A program made the position numbers and the translations under genes. Below the pieces are notes generated by a model, which was not told where the DNA came from, ran no database searches, and saw nothing but the letters and a program-made list of their open reading frames with translations. This document shows, piece after piece, positions 63,444-64,000 of a DNA stretch of 64,000 nt; position 1 is the stretch's first letter; each line of letters starts with the position of its first letter. The stretch lies in assembly GCA_003254905.1 (NCBI GenBank), contig QANU01006828.1, forward strand, positions 1,121,886 to 1,185,885, read 5' to 3'. Source of the DNA: Nissolia schottii (Eukaryota; Streptophyta; Magnoliopsida; Fabales; Fabaceae).

Positions 63444-64000
63444 TGCTAAAAGTCTTTATATATATATACACACACATAGTTCATAAGTAGCGAGAAATTT
63501 TCTTTTGGTACGTCATTCTTATTTCGTTGAGCCAATTAATGGCTATTTATCGGGAGGGAAAAAAAACCAGGACTAAGAGTGCTAAATGTCTACTTTTCTA
63601 ATTATTCGGATCATTACAACTTTACATTTAGATCCTTTTAGATAAGATAATTAATAGTTAATCATCACCTATGGCCATCGCTTTCCTATTTCAATATTAG
63701 TATTAGTAGTACTCAACCTTTTATTAACTTTCCCGCATGGCCTTTCCAGAAATAAGATTCACTTAATTATATATGGGAAGTGATGGGTGGCAAAGAAGAT
63801 GGATTCCCACTTACGGTAAATATATCATGTTATTTAATTTATTTATTTTTCATAATTTTTATAATTAAATTCATTAAATTTTATTATCATTTCATGATTT
63901 AATATGACGTGTTGATGGATTATATGATCTAATGTGATAAATTAATATTTTTTAATATAATATTTGTAGAAAGGTGCATTGTAAGCTCAAATAGTTCACA
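63444..64000. other. Intergenic, AT-rich, nothing recognised
   Basis: No repeat, gene or element was identified up to the right edge. Confidence 0.45.

Overview
The window is nuclear DNA of a eudicot plant. The genes have many short exons, with GT-AG introns that are AT-rich and up to 3.3 kb long. Each gene best resembles a known plant family. The spaces between genes are very AT-rich and full of plant transposons. Two isolated N characters (20759 and 51167), both in homopolymer or AT runs, indicate a draft assembly. I cannot name the species.

Eight genes can be modelled exon by exon, with reading frames that join exactly. In order they are: the 5' part of a plant O-fucosyltransferase (minus, runs off the left edge); a cinnamoyl-CoA-reductase-like NADPH reductase (minus, 6 exons, 325 aa); a plastid-type UPF0301/AlgH (DUF179) protein (plus, 3 exons, 349 aa); a dienelactone-hydrolase-like alpha/beta hydrolase (plus, 3 exons, 314 aa); a CW/MBD methyl-CpG-binding protein of the MBD2 type (minus, 318 aa); complex I subunit B15/NDUFB4 (plus, 71 aa); ethanolamine-phosphate cytidylyltransferase PECT1 (plus, 9 exons, 418 aa); and a class I HKT1 sodium transporter (plus, 3 exons, 468 aa, with one GC-AG intron). 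A possible small three-helix membrane protein (42.7-43.0 kb) and a truncated SAUR-like fragment (51.5-51.8 kb) are less certain. The genes form no operon-like or pathway cluster.

The rest is mobile and repetitive DNA. From 20.7 to 31.7 kb there is a gene-free block. It holds a short array of about 185-bp satellite units, a Ty3/gypsy integrase remnant, a broken LINE, a CACTA element carrying what looks like an AVT1 amino-acid-transporter exon, and a 2.3-kb array of about 58-bp monomers arranged as trimers of about 170 bp. Elsewhere there is a complete TRIM element with target-site duplication (TSD), primer-binding site (PBS) and polypurine tract (PPT) at 11.1-11.7 kb, three SINEs, and several foldback MITEs (Harbinger-, hAT- and Mutator-like). 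A 0.5-0.8 kb repeat of unknown class is present three times, and CACTA-type termini lie just after the HKT1 stop codon and near 62.6 kb.

The sequence gives no sign of a new multi-gene system. The most notable structures are the trimeric satellite with its detached and inverted outlying copies, the TRIM, the CACTA element with a captured host exon, and a GC-rich inverted duplication at 38.6-39.0 kb that could form a hairpin RNA.
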